Part shown: positions 33,538 through 42,371 of the stretch, one piece after another
Layout: each line of letters begins with the position of its first letter
Position numbering within the stretch: the first letter of the stretch is position 1
Assembly (NCBI RefSeq): GCF_030814415.1
Contig: NZ_JAUSVB010000002.1
Coordinates: 558,001-622,000 of the forward strand
Origin: Cellulomonas humilata
Lineage (GTDB): Bacteria > Actinomycetota > Actinomycetes > Actinomycetales > Cellulomonadaceae
Length of the DNA stretch: 64,000 bases
Direction: 5' to 3'
Notes under the pieces: model-generated
The model's input: the letters and a program-made list of their open reading frames with translations, nothing else
What the model was told of the DNA's origin: nothing
Database searches by the model: none
Translations under genes and position numbers: made by a program

Positions 33538-34243
33538 GCCGGCTGAGGGCGTCGTCGAGCGCGGCGGCGTCGCCGTCGACCGTGAGGCGCTCGTCGGCGG
33601 GCGTCGTGCGGCCCCACAACAGCAGTGCGAGCGCCTCGGCGGTCCCGGTCACGGTGACGGAGGGGGCGTCCGACCCGCCGAGCGACCAGGACCGCTCGGC
33701 GTCGACCGCGACCAGCCCGACCGGGGCGGGCAGCGGCTCCATGCGACCCATCCGCTCCTGCCGCGGCTGCATCACGGTGACCACCTCGTCGACGGTGTCC
33801 GCCCAGATCCTCGGGTCGACGCTCAGGCTCAGCCCGCCCGCCGTGCGCAGGTCCCACAGGTGCACGAGCGTCTCGTGGGTCTGGCGGCGGTGCCAGAACG
33901 ACGCCGGGCCGTTCTCGACGAGCGTCCACGCCAGCGCGTCCGGCCCGAGCTCGGTGAGGGTGTCCCGCAGCTCGGCGGCGCAGGTGGCGTAGAGGTCCTC
34001 GAGCACGAACGGACCGCGGCCCAGCGGCGTCTCCTGCTTCCGGCGCGCCTGCGCGGCCGCCCAGTGGTGGATGCGGGCCAGGTGGACGACGAGGTCCTTG
34101 ACGCGCCAGCGGCCGCACCAGGGCACCCGGGTGGTGGGGTCGACGAGCGGGATGGTGGCGAGGAAGTCGGCCTGGAGACCTCCGAGCACGGTCAGCAGGT
34201 CGGTCGGCGCATCGATCGGCGCATCGGCACGGTCCGTCGTCAT
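33524..34243 (-). CDS. Maleylpyruvate-isomerase-like (mycothiol-dependent DinB-fold) protein
   Basis: 239-residue protein of the TIGR03083/MDMPI-N family. The N-terminal four-helix bundle has metal-ligand-type histidines: VVHLARIHHWAAAQARR near residue 52 and RRQTHETLVHLWDLRTAGG near 118. The TIGR03083-style 'W.vkDLvvHla' block is WRVKDLVVHLA. The C-terminal half resembles the MDMPI-C/SCP2-like domain (AEALALLLWGRTTPADERL). Some members are mycothiol-dependent isomerases and many are uncharacterised. Mycothiol is the actinobacterial thiol, consistent with the organism type. ATG 34243 is chosen because longer frames upstream are antisense to lepA. Confidence 0.88.
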   Translation of the reverse strand: MTTDRADAPIDAPTDLLTVLGGLQADFLATIPLVDPTTRVPWCGRWRVKDLVVHLARIHHWAAAQARRKQETPLGRGPFVLEDLYATCAAELRDTLTELGPDALAWTLVENGPASFWHRRQTHETLVHLWDLRTAGGLSLSVDPRIWADTVDEVVTVMQPRQERMGRMEPLPAPVGLVAVDAERSWSLGGSDAPSVTVTGTAEALALLLWGRTTPADERLTVDGDAAALDDALSRRLTP

Positions 34244-34354
34244 GGGACCATGGTGGGATAGACCACCGACAGCCGACAGGCGGTCACCGGTCACCGTTCG
34301 TCGGGAAGGCGCCAGCACCTGCGCCGCCCGACTCCGACGCCAGGAGCAGTCCGC

Positions 34355-36235
34355 TTGTCCCCGATCCCGAGTGCAGCCGCCTCGTCGCGCATCCATCCCG
34401 CGGCGACGGCGCCTGACCTGCTGCGCAACTTCTGCATCATCGCGCACATCGACCACGGCAAGTCCACGCTGGCCGACCGGATGCTGCAGCTCACCGGCGT
34501 CGTCGACTCCCGGGCGATGCGCGCGCAGTACCTGGACCGCATGGACATCGAGCGCGAGCGCGGCATCACCATCAAGTCGCAGGCCGTGCGCATGCCCTGG
34601 GGCGTCGATGACAAGGCCTTCGCGCTGAACATGATCGACACGCCCGGCCACGTCGACTTCACCTACGAGGTGTCCCGGTCGCTGGCCGCGTGCGAGGGTG
34701 CCGTGCTGCTGGTCGACGCCGCGCAGGGCATCGAGGCGCAGACGCTCGCCAACCTGTACCTGGCGCTCGAGAACGACCTGACGATCATCCCGGTGCTCAA
34801 CAAGATCGACCTGCCCGCCGCGCAGCCGGAGAAGTACGCGGAGGAGCTGGCCAAGCTCATCGGCGGCGAGCCCGAGGACTGCCTGCGGGTGTCCGGCAAG
34901 ACCGGCGCGGGCGTCGTGGAGCTGCTGGACCGCATCGTCGAGCTGGTGCCTCCGCCCACCGGCGACGCGAACGCCCCGGCGCGCGCGATGATCTTCGACT
35001 CGGTCTACGACACCTACCGCGGCGTCGTCACGTACGTCCGGGTCATCGACGGCAACCTGAACCCGCGCGAGAAGATCGTCATGATGTCGACGCGCGCGAC
35101 GCACGAGCTGCTCGAGATCGGTGTCATCTCCCCGGAGCCCGTGCCGACCAAGGGCCTCGGCGTCGGCGAGGTCGGCTACCTGATCACCGGCGTGAAGGAC
35201 GTCCGCCAGTCGAAGGTCGGCGACACGGTCACCAACGCGAGCAAGCCGGCCGCCGCGGCCCTGGGCGGGTACTCCGACCCCAAGCCCATGGTGTTCTCGG
35301 GCCTCTACCCGATCGACGGGACCGACTACCCGATCCTGCGCGACGCCCTGGACAAGCTGAAGCTCAACGACGCGGCCCTCAACTACGAGCCGGAGACGTC
35401 GGTCGCCCTGGGCTTCGGGTTCCGCGTCGGCTTCCTGGGCCTGCTGCACCTGGAGATCGTGCGCGAGCGGCTCGAGCGGGAGTTCGACCTCGACCTCATC
35501 TCGACCGCCCCGAACGTCGTGTACGAGGTCACGCTCGAGGACAAGACGGTGGTCACGGTGACCAACCCGAGCGAGTTCCCCGCCGGCAAGATCGGCGACG
35601 TGAACGAGCCGATGGTCAAGGCGACGATCCTGTCCCCGGCCGAGTTCATCGGCGCGATCATGGAGCTCTGCCAGACCAAGCGCGGCGAGCTGCAGGGCAT
35701 GGACTACCTGTCCGAGGAGCGCGTCGAGCTGCGCTACGTGCTGCCCATGGCGGAGATCGTGTTCGACTTCTTCGACCAGCTGAAGTCCAAGACCCGCGGG
35801 TACGCGAGCCTCGACTACGAGCGCATCGGCGACCAGGTGGCTGACCTGGTGAAGGTCGACATCCTGCTGCAGGGCGAGACGGTCGACGCGTTCAGCGCCA
35901 TCGTGCACAAGGACAAGGCGTACGCGTACGGCGTGATGATGACCGCCAAGCTCAAGGAGCTGATCCCGCGCCAGCAGTTCGAGGTGCCCATCCAGGCGGC
36001 CATCGGCGCCCGGATCATTGCTCGCGAGACCATCCGGGCCATCCGCAAGGACGTCCTGGCCAAGTGCTACGGCGGCGACATCACCCGCAAGCGCAAGCTC
36101 CTGGAGAAGCAGAAGGAGGGCAAGAAGCGCATGAAGACGATCGGTCGGGTCGACGTGCCGCAGGAGGCCTTCATCGCTGCCCTGTCCAGCGAGCCCGCGG
36201 GGTCGGCCGGCGGCAAGGACGCGAAGAAGAAGTGA
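34355..36235 (+). CDS. lepA: Elongation factor 4 (LepA), translational GTPase
   Basis: 626-residue ribosome-associated GTPase implicated in 30S biogenesis and back-translocation. G motifs: [13 protein letters not shown] (G1), RGITIKSQ (G2 region), DTPGHVDF (G3), NKIDLP (G4). Domain-specific blocks are [47 protein letters not shown] and the LepA C-terminal tail with [25 protein letters not shown] (near 570-595, a family hallmark). TTG 34355 is the likely start, with AGGAG upstream; it is unusual but gives the normal length. hemW follows after 5 bases, as in many bacteria. Confidence 0.98.
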   Translation: MSPIPSAAASSRIHPAATAPDLLRNFCIIAHIDHGKSTLADRMLQLTGVVDSRAMRAQYLDRMDIERERGITIKSQAVRMPWGVDDKAFALNMIDTPGHVDFTYEVSRSLAACEGAVLLVDAAQGIEAQTLANLYLALENDLTIIPVLNKIDLPAAQPEKYAEELAKLIGGEPEDCLRVSGKTGAGVVELLDRIVELVPPPTGDANAPARAMIFDSVYDTYRGVVTYVRVIDGNLNPREKIVMMSTRATHELLEIGVISPEPVPTKGLGVGEVGYLITGVKDVRQSKVGDTVTNASKPAAAALGGYSDPKPMVFSGLYPIDGTDYPILRDALDKLKLNDAALNYEPETSVALGFGFRVGFLGLLHLEIVRERLEREFDLDLISTAPNVVYEVTLEDKTVVTVTNPSEFPAGKIGDVNEPMVKATILSPAEFIGAIMELCQTKRGELQGMDYLSEERVELRYVLPMAEIVFDFFDQLKSKTRGYASLDYERIGDQVADLVKVDILLQGETVDAFSAIVHKDKAYAYGVMMTAKLKELIPRQQFEVPIQAAIGARIIARETIRAIRKDVLAKCYGGDITRKRKLLEKQKEGKKRMKTIGRVDVPQEAFIAALSSEPAGSAGGKDAKKK

Positions 36236-36240
36236 GCTGA

Positions 36241-37455
36241 GTGTCTCCAGCCCTCCCTGAGGGAGACGTCGCCCCCGACGACGGCCGCCTGCCGGCCTCG
36301 GCGCTCGAGGGTGCCGACGAGCGCGCGTTCGGCGTCTACCTGCACGTGCCGTTCTGCACCGTGCGGTGCGGCTACTGCGACTTCAACACCTACACGGCGA
36401 CCGAGCTGGGCGGCGGCGCGAGCCAGCACGCCTACGCGGACACCGCGCTGCGGGAGATCGCGCTCGCCGCGTCCGTGCTCCCGCCGAGGCCGGTGCAGAC
36501 GGTGTTCGTCGGCGGCGGCACTCCCACCGTCCTGTCGGTCCCGGACCTGTCGCGGATGCTGGGCGGCGTCCGGGACGCGTGGGGGCTCGCCGACGACGTC
36601 GAGGTCACCACCGAGGCGAACCCCGACTCGGTGACGCCGGAGTCGCTGGCCGCGCTGGCCGACGCCGGGTTCACGCGCGTGTCGTTCGGTATGCAGTCCG
36701 CCGTCCCGCACGTCCTGGCGACGCTCGACCGCACGCACGACCCCCGACGCATCCCGGACGTCGTGCGCTGGGCTCGCGACGCCGGCCTCGCGGTGTCTCT
36801 CGACCTCATCTACGGCACGCCGGGGGAGTCCCTCGACGACTGGCGCACCAGCGTCGAGTCCGCGCTCGCGACCGGCGTCGACCACGTGTCCGCGTACGCG
36901 CTCGTCGTCGAGGCCGGCACGCGGATGGCTGTGCAGGTGCGCCGGGGCGAGCTCGAGCTGCCCGACGGCGACGACCAGGCGGCGAAGTACGAGCTCGCCG
37001 ACGACCTCTTCGAGGCGGCCGGGCTCGGCTGGTACGAGGTGAGCAACTGGGCGCGGACGCCCGCCGACGCCTGCCGGCACAACCTCAGCTACTGGCGGGG
37101 CGACGACTGGTGGGGGATCGGTCCCGGTGCGCACAGCCACGTCGGCGGCGTGCGCTGGTGGAACGTCAAGCACCCGCGCGCGTACGCCGACCGGCTGGAC
37201 CGCGGGCTGAGCCCCGCGGCCGGACGAGAGACGGTGACGGGCGACGGAGCGCTCCTGGAGCGCCTCATGCTCGGCGTCCGGCTGGCGGGTGGCCTCTCGC
37301 TCGACGCCCTGCCGGAGGACGCGCGGCCGTCCGTCGCAGGTCTGGTGGCCGACGGCCTCGTCGACGGGCGCGAGGCGATCCAGGGCCGCCGGATCGTCCT
37401 GACCCGCCGCGGTCGGCTGCTGGCCGACGCGGTCGTGCGCACCCTCGCCGGCTGA
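36241..37455 (+). CDS. hemW: HemW, radical-SAM heme chaperone
   Basis: 404-residue radical-SAM protein formerly annotated as coproporphyrinogen III oxidase. The 4Fe-4S cluster cysteines are in CTVRCGYCDF (CxxxCxxC, near residue 40). The HemW-specific heme-binding motif HNxxYW is present as CRHNLSYWRGDDWWGIG near 280, distinguishing it from true HemN. Other blocks: VFVGGGTPTVL, TTEANPDSVTPE and SLDLIYGTPGES. HemW is thought to insert heme into respiratory enzymes. GTG 36241 lies 5 bases after the lepA stop; the two are probably cotranscribed. Confidence 0.95.
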   Translation: MSPALPEGDVAPDDGRLPASALEGADERAFGVYLHVPFCTVRCGYCDFNTYTATELGGGASQHAYADTALREIALAASVLPPRPVQTVFVGGGTPTVLSVPDLSRMLGGVRDAWGLADDVEVTTEANPDSVTPESLAALADAGFTRVSFGMQSAVPHVLATLDRTHDPRRIPDVVRWARDAGLAVSLDLIYGTPGESLDDWRTSVESALATGVDHVSAYALVVEAGTRMAVQVRRGELELPDGDDQAAKYELADDLFEAAGLGWYEVSNWARTPADACRHNLSYWRGDDWWGIGPGAHSHVGGVRWWNVKHPRAYADRLDRGLSPAAGRETVTGDGALLERLMLGVRLAGGLSLDALPEDARPSVAGLVADGLVDGREAIQGRRIVLTRRGRLLADAVVRTLAG

Positions 37456-37532
37456 GCCCCTCCACCCAGCGACGCACCCGGCTCCGCCCGTCGGTGGTGC
37501 CAGGCGGTCAGCCGGCCGTCGACGATGCGGTC

Positions 37533-38546
37533 ATGCTCTCGGAGCCGACCGCGTCACCGGAGCCCGCGTCGCGCACCCGGGGCAGGCTGCTGGCGCTCCT
37601 GCTGCTCGTCGCGTCGCCCGTGTGCGCCGAGTACCTGCAGGCCTACGACCCCGCGTCCACCGGGGACGCCGCCGCCCTGCTCACCGGGCTGCTCGTGCTG
37701 GCTCCGCTGTACGGAGCGCCCGCGCTCCTCGTCCGCGAGATCGCGGTGCGAGCCGGCCTGCACTGGACCGGGATCCTCGCGCTGGCGGGGGCGTTCGGGG
37801 TCCTCCAGGCAGGGGTCGTCGACCAGTCGCTGTTCGCCACGAGCTACCTCGGCTACGACAGCTGGGACGACCAGCTGATGCCCACGTTCGTCGCGCCGCT
37901 CGGTCTCGGCGCCGCGTCCGCGCTGAACTTCCTGGTCGGGCATGCCGTCTGGAGCTTCGCGGCGCCGATCGCGCTCGTCGAAGGCATGGAACGGACTCGG
38001 CGGCCGTGGCTGAGGGTGCCTGGTCTCGCCACGGCGGCGGTGCTCTACGTCCTGGCCGCCGTGCTCGTCTGGTCCGACGTGCGCGACTCCGGCAGCGACC
38101 AGGCCTCGGCGGGCCAGCTGGCGGGCGCGCTCGTGGTCGCCGGGCTCCTCGTCGTCGTGGCGTGGACCTTCGGTCGCCGGTCCCTACCCGTTCCAACCGA
38201 CGCACGCGTGCCTCGTCCGTCGGTCGTGCTCGGAGTCGTGCTCGTGGCGGCCGTGGGCTACTCCCTCGTCCCGCCGACCTGGGCTGGCGTCGCCGTGGGC
38301 GTCGGGATCCTCACGCTCACCGGTGTCGTGGTCACGCACTGGTCCCGCTCCGCGCACTGGGACGCGCGCCGGGTCGCCGCCGTCGCCGGCTCGGCGGTCG
38401 TCGCGCGAGCGCTCGTCGGCTTCGCATCGGTCAGCGAGATGACGCCGCGGCCCCCCGGCGGGTTCGTGCAGAACACGGTGCTGCTCGCCCTGTCGCTCGC
38501 CCTGGTCGCCGCCGCGACGCGCGGTCGGCGCGGGGCGCGACAGTGA
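37533..38546 (+). CDS. Polytopic membrane protein of unknown function
   Basis: 337-residue protein with about eight to nine hydrophobic helices, for example LLALLLLVASPVCAEYL near residue 20, AALLTGLLVLAPLYGAPALL, ILALAGAFGVLQAGVV, FLVGHAVWSFAAPIALVEG and VVLGVVLVAAVGYSLVPP. Small charged loops include TSYLGYDSWDDQLMP. I do not recognise a family. No catalytic motif is evident. ATG 37533 has no strong ribosome site. It follows hemW by 77 bases on the same strand and may be its own unit. Confidence 0.8.
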   Translation: MLSEPTASPEPASRTRGRLLALLLLVASPVCAEYLQAYDPASTGDAAALLTGLLVLAPLYGAPALLVREIAVRAGLHWTGILALAGAFGVLQAGVVDQSLFATSYLGYDSWDDQLMPTFVAPLGLGAASALNFLVGHAVWSFAAPIALVEGMERTRRPWLRVPGLATAAVLYVLAAVLVWSDVRDSGSDQASAGQLAGALVVAGLLVVVAWTFGRRSLPVPTDARVPRPSVVLGVVLVAAVGYSLVPPTWAGVAVGVGILTLTGVVVTHWSRSAHWDARRVAAVAGSAVVARALVGFASVSEMTPRPPGGFVQNTVLLALSLALVAAATRGRRGARQ

Positions 38547-38562
38547 CGGCGGTCCGGTGCGG

Positions 38563-38943
38563 TCAGCGCACCAGCTCGAGGCTGAACGGGTAGCGGTAGG
38601 AGCCGCCGCGCTGCACGGCGACGGCGGCCAGGACGCTCAGGACGAGGCTCACGATGCTGACCGCGATGAAGCCGAGCCAGCCCACGAAGCCGATGACCGG
38701 GATCGAGCGGACGATGGCGCAGACGATGAGCGCGATCAGGACGGTGAGCTGGAAGTTCAGTGCGACCCGAGCCTCGTCGGCGGCCGCGCTCGCCTTCTCG
38801 CGCTGCACCAGCCAGATCACCAGCGCCGCCACCCAGCCGGCGTAGAAGTACGCGAGGATCCCGCCGAGGTGCGCCAGCATGCCCAGGGTCCGGGTCTGGT
38901 CCGCGCTGCTCGGCGGCGGGCTCTGCGGGTGCTCGTACGACAT
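38563..38943 (-). CDS. DUF4870 small membrane protein
   Basis: 126-residue protein: a polar N-terminus, then TLGMLAHLGGILAYFYAGWVAALVIWLV, EARVALNFQLTVLIALIVCAI and FVGWLGFIAVSIVSLVLSVLAAVAVQRG. This three-to-four-helix layout, with 'AHLGGIL..', 'hARvALNFQLT' and a C-terminal YRYPFSLELV, is the DUF4870 family (Tic20-like fold). Function unknown. It converges on the preceding membrane protein gene and is divergent from the next, with 178 bases of intergenic DNA. Confidence 0.9.
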   Translation of the reverse strand: MSYEHPQSPPPSSADQTRTLGMLAHLGGILAYFYAGWVAALVIWLVQREKASAAADEARVALNFQLTVLIALIVCAIVRSIPVIGFVGWLGFIAVSIVSLVLSVLAAVAVQRGGSYRYPFSLELVR

Positions 38944-39121
38944 CGTGGCTGCTCCTCGTCCTGGTGCCGCCGACCTGACGGCAGGCGCAGCCTACCGATC
39001 GGGACGGGTACGCGCCGGACGTCCCGACATGCCGGGAAAGCCCGGTTCCTTGACACGTGACCTCCGCCCCCGGTTCGCTGCTCGGTGGGCGACGACCGCC
39101 CTGTGACCAGGGAGGCCACGC

Positions 39122-40237
39122 ATGAGCGAGAACCCCGGCGGAACCCCGCCGCGCGACGACGAGCCGCCGAACGAGCCGGCTGCTCCGGTCGGACCGGGCT
39201 CCGTCGAGCCACCCGTCGCGCCGGACCCGGTTCCCGGGCCTGACGCACCGCCCGTCCCGCCGCCCGCGGCGCCGCCCGTCCCGCCCGCGGCTGCACCGCC
39301 CGTCCCACCGGCGGCGCCCCCTGTCCCGCCGGCGCCCGCGTACGGCCAGCCCCCGGCAGGGCCGCCGCCCGCCCCCGCATACGGTCAGCCGCCGGCCGGT
39401 CCGCCTGCTCCGCAGTACGGCCAGCCGCCCGCCGGGTCAGCGCCCTATGGTCAGCCGGCCCCGGGCGGCTACCCGCCGCCTCCCGCCTACGGCCAGGCCC
39501 CTCCCGGTGCCTACCCGCCGCCCGCGGGCGGCTACGGGGCGCCGATGATCCAGCCGTCCCCGGTCGGTGAGGCGTTCTCGTACGGCTGGAAGAAGTTCAC
39601 GCAGTCCGGCGGCCTGTTCATCGGCGCGGCACTGGTCTGGTTCGTCATCGCGGCCATCGTGCTCACGATCGTGGGCGCCATCTTCGGCGGCTTCGGTGCG
39701 CTCCTGAGCACCGGCAACGGCGACGGCCCCGGGCCCGGTCTGCAGGTCGGGTTCTCGTTCGGGTGGTTCGTGTTCTCCGCGGCCGCCGCGATCCTCGGGT
39801 ACCTCATCCAGGCGGCCTTCATCCGGGCGGCCCTGGACGTGACCGAAGGGCGGCAGCTGAGCTTCGGTGACTTCTTCAAGTTCGTCGAGCCCGGACCGGT
39901 CATCCTGACCGCCCTGATCCTCGCGCTGATCAGCGCGGTGCTGGGCATCTTCCCGATCATCGGGCCGCTCGCCTCGCTGGTCGTGAACTTCCTGCTGATC
40001 TTCGTGTTCTGGTTCGTCATCGACAAGCACCTGCAGCCGGTGGACGCGCTGAAGGCCAGCTATGCGCTCGTCACCCGGAACCTGTCGACGACCGTCCTGT
40101 TCTACCTGCTGAGCATCGCGATCTACTTCGCCGGCGCGATCCTCTGCGGCATCGGCCTCTTCGTGGCGGTGCCCGTCGTGCTCCTGTCCACGGCGTTCCT
40201 GTTCAAGCGGCTGCTCGGGGACCCGATCGCTGCCTGA
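39122..40237 (+). CDS. Membrane protein with Pro/Gly/Tyr-rich repeat N-terminus
   Basis: 371-residue protein. Residues 1-140 are low complexity: Pro/Ala-rich, then repeats of 'AYGQPPAGPP' type and YPPPAYGQAPPGAYPPP. This is an intrinsically disordered cytoplasmic head of the kind that can form condensates or recruit partners. Residues about 150-371 form five to six transmembrane helices with short loops (SYGWKKFTQSGGLFIGAALVW, LSFGDFFKFVEPGPVILTALIL, WFVIDKHLQPVDALKASYAL), resembling the DUF975/glycerophosphoryl-diester membrane-domain style. Function unknown. GAGG upstream of ATG 39122 acts as ribosome site. A strong hairpin ends it. Confidence 0.82.
   Translation: MSENPGGTPPRDDEPPNEPAAPVGPGSVEPPVAPDPVPGPDAPPVPPPAAPPVPPAAAPPVPPAAPPVPPAPAYGQPPAGPPPAPAYGQPPAGPPAPQYGQPPAGSAPYGQPAPGGYPPPPAYGQAPPGAYPPPAGGYGAPMIQPSPVGEAFSYGWKKFTQSGGLFIGAALVWFVIAAIVLTIVGAIFGGFGALLSTGNGDGPGPGLQVGFSFGWFVFSAAAAILGYLIQAAFIRAALDVTEGRQLSFGDFFKFVEPGPVILTALILALISAVLGIFPIIGPLASLVVNFLLIFVFWFVIDKHLQPVDALKASYALVTRNLSTTVLFYLLSIAIYFAGAILCGIGLFVAVPVVLLSTAFLFKRLLGDPIAA
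39341..39510 (+). repeat. Tandem degenerate repeats encoding AYGQPPAGPP units
   Basis: Four to five related units of about 30 bases encode TyrGlyGln-ProPro repeats in the disordered head of the membrane protein. Confidence 0.6.
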
Positions 40238-40249
40238 CCTGTGCCGTGC

Positions 40250-40286
40250 ACGGTGCCCGGTCGCCCGGTGGGCGGCCGGGCACCGT
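40250..40286. terminator. Bidirectional terminator, 11-bp perfect stem
   Basis: ACGGTGCCCGG (40250-40260) pairs with CCGGGCACCGT (40276-40286), 15-base loop. It lies between convergent genes and its right arm reaches the stop codon of the DUF3097 gene. Confidence 0.85.
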
Positions 40287-41143
40287 CATGCGGTGACGAA
40301 GTCGATGAGCTCCTCGACGCGGCCCAGGAGGCTGGGCTCGAGGTCGGCGTAGCTGCGCACCGAGCGCAGGATCCGCTGCCACGCGCGGGCGACGTCCGCC
40401 TGCTCGTCGGCCGGCCAGCCGAGCTCGCGCAGGATGCCGTGCTTCCACTCGGTGCCGCGCTCGATCACGGGCCACGCGTCGAGCCCGATCCGCTCGGGCC
40501 GCACCGCCTGCCACACGTCGACGTACGGGTGACCGAGCACCAGGACGGACCCGGCCGGTGTCCCGCGGACGGCCTCGGCGGCGATCCGGCTCTCCTTGGA
40601 GCCGGTGACGAGGTGGTCCACCAGCACGCCGACGCGACGCCCGGGACCCGGGCCGAAGTCGCGGAGGGCGTCCTGCAGGTTGTCGACGCCGTCCAGCAGC
40701 TCCACGACCACGCCTTCCAGCCGCAGGTCGTCGCCCCAGACCTTCTCCACCAGCTCGGCGTCGTGCTTTCCCTCGACCCAGATCCGGCTGCCGCGGGCCA
40801 CCCGCGCGCGGGCGTCGTGCACGGCGACGGACCCGGACGCGGTGCGCGTCGGGCGGGCCGGTGCCGGCGCGCGCACCGGTGCGGTCAGCGCCACGGGTTC
40901 GCCGTCGAGCCAGAAGCCCCGGCCGAGCGGGAAGGTGCGGGTCCTGCCGCGCCGGTCCTCGAGCACCACCACGTGCTGACCGCCGGACTTCTCGACGCGG
41001 ACCACCGCGCCGACCCACCCCGTGGTGACCTCCTCGACGACGAGGCCCGTCTCGGCGGGCTGCGGGCGGCTGGTGCGGGTGGGTCGGTGGTGCGTCGAGC
41101 CGGAGCCCCCGAGCACGTCCGAGCCGTAGCGGTCGTCGTTCAC
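40286..41143 (-). CDS. DUF3097 protein, TOPRIM-like
   Basis: 285-residue member of the actinobacterial DUF3097 family. The N-terminal half is a small beta domain (TGWVGAVVRVEKSGGQHVVVLEDRRGRTRTFPLG, about residues 41-74). The C-terminal half has IWVEGKHDAELVEKVWGDDLR near 122, LDGVDNLQ, VGVLVDHLVTGSKE and VLVLGHPYVDVWQAV near 200. EGKHD, DH and GHPYVD spacing resembles the acidic residues of a TOPRIM fold (inference). ATG 41143 is chosen. It is divergent from hrcA, with 147 bases of intergenic DNA carrying the CIRCE element. The cellular role is unknown. Confidence 0.9.
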   Translation of the reverse strand: MNDDRYGSDVLGGSGSTHHRPTRTSRPQPAETGLVVEEVTTGWVGAVVRVEKSGGQHVVVLEDRRGRTRTFPLGRGFWLDGEPVALTAPVRAPAPARPTRTASGSVAVHDARARVARGSRIWVEGKHDAELVEKVWGDDLRLEGVVVELLDGVDNLQDALRDFGPGPGRRVGVLVDHLVTGSKESRIAAEAVRGTPAGSVLVLGHPYVDVWQAVRPERIGLDAWPVIERGTEWKHGILRELGWPADEQADVARAWQRILRSVRSYADLEPSLLGRVEELIDFVTA

Positions 41144-41221
41144 CCGGGCAGCCTAGGGTCATGTCCCGGGGCGGGCGTCGAGGCGCGCAGCCGTCGCCCC
41201 GTGAGTGTCGCGCCCCCGGCG

Positions 41222-41227
41222 TAGCAT
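41222..41227 (+). promoter_or_regulatory. -10 box (TAGCAT) of hrcA
   Basis: TAGCAT touches the first base of the CIRCE element, so the repressor would sit over the transcription start. Confidence 0.5.
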
Positions 41228-41253
41228 TGGCACTCCTGTGCGGGGAGTGCTAC
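41227..41253. promoter_or_regulatory. CIRCE element (HrcA operator)
   Basis: TTGGCACTC (41227-41235), a 9-base spacer and GAGTGCTAC (41245-41253) match the consensus TTAGCACTC-N9-GAGTGCTAA with two differences. It lies 38 bases upstream of hrcA, so hrcA and dnaJ should be repressed by HrcA and induced by heat. Confidence 0.93.
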
Positions 41254-41290
41254 CCCGCAGCGGCAGACCGACGACGACGGAGGAGGCGAC

Positions 41291-42313
41291 ATGAGCGAGG
41301 ACCGGCGGCTGGACGTGCTGCGCGCGATCGTCGAGGACTACGTCGCCACCAAGGAGCCCGTCGGGTCGCGCGCGCTCGTCGAGCGGCACTCGCTCGGCGT
41401 CTCGCCGGCGACCATCCGCAACGACATGGCGGCGCTCGAGGAGGGCGGCTACATCGCGCAGCCGCACACCTCGGCGGGTCGCGTGCCCACGGACAAGGGC
41501 TACCGGCTGTTCGTCGACCAGCTCTCCACCGTCAAGCCGCTGTCCAGCCCCGAGCGCCGCGCCATCGGCACGTTCCTGGAGACCGCGCAGGACCTCGACG
41601 ACGTCGTGGACCGCGCCGTCCGGCTCATCGCCCAGCTGACCCAGCAGGTCGCCGTCGTGCAGTACCCGTCGCTGCGGCGCTCGGCGTTGCGGCACGTGGA
41701 GCTGGTGCCCGTCGGCCTGCGGCACCTGCTCGTCGTGCTCATCACCGACACGGGACGGGTCGAGCAGCGGACCCTCGAGCTCGGCTCCGACCTGGACGAG
41801 TCCGTCGTCGGCCGCCTGCGCACCCGGCTCAACGTCAGCGCCGCCGGCCGACGCCTCTCCGAGCTGCCCGTGGCCCTGGCCGAGCTGACCGAGGGCTTTG
41901 CGCCGACGGACAAGATCCTCGTCAACGCGGTGGTCGCCGTCGTCGAGGAGACGCTGGCACAGGAGAGCGAGGAGCGGGTGGTGCTCGCGGGCACGGCCAA
42001 CCTCGCGCGCGTCGGCAGCTCGGACGTGCGGTCCATCGGTCCCGTCCTGGAGGCACTCGAGGAGCAGGTCGTGCTCCTGCGCCTGTTCTCGGAGATGGCC
42101 GAGGACCATGCCGCCGTGGCGGTCCGGATCGGCCGGGAGACGCAGCACGACGGGCTCGTCGAGACGAGCTTCGTGACCACCGGCTACGGGGACGAGGGCG
42201 GCGGGTCGGTGGCCCGCATCGGCTCGATCGGCCCGCTGCGCATGGACTACCCGGGCACGATGTCCGCGGTCCGCGCGGTGGCCCGGTACCTCACCCGGAT
42301 CCTCGCCCAATGA
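41291..42313 (+). CDS. hrcA: Heat-inducible transcription repressor HrcA
   Basis: 340-residue winged-helix repressor that binds CIRCE and is kept active by GroEL. N-terminal [27 protein letters not shown] and [31 protein letters not shown] (about residues 5-70; '[16 protein letters not shown]' is the signature). The C-terminal GAF-like dimerisation domain ends [34 protein letters not shown] lies before ATG 41291. An upstream CIRCE shows autoregulation. dnaJ follows after 58 bases. hrcA-dnaJ pairing without dnaK nearby is usual in actinobacteria. Confidence 0.97.
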   Translation: MSEDRRLDVLRAIVEDYVATKEPVGSRALVERHSLGVSPATIRNDMAALEEGGYIAQPHTSAGRVPTDKGYRLFVDQLSTVKPLSSPERRAIGTFLETAQDLDDVVDRAVRLIAQLTQQVAVVQYPSLRRSALRHVELVPVGLRHLLVVLITDTGRVEQRTLELGSDLDESVVGRLRTRLNVSAAGRRLSELPVALAELTEGFAPTDKILVNAVVAVVEETLAQESEERVVLAGTANLARVGSSDVRSIGPVLEALEEQVVLLRLFSEMAEDHAAVAVRIGRETQHDGLVETSFVTTGYGDEGGGSVARIGSIGPLRMDYPGTMSAVRAVARYLTRILAQ

Positions 42314-42371
42314 CCTGCCCGAGCACTCACGCCACATTCTTACCGACCGCTGGAAGCGAGCAGACCCTCCC

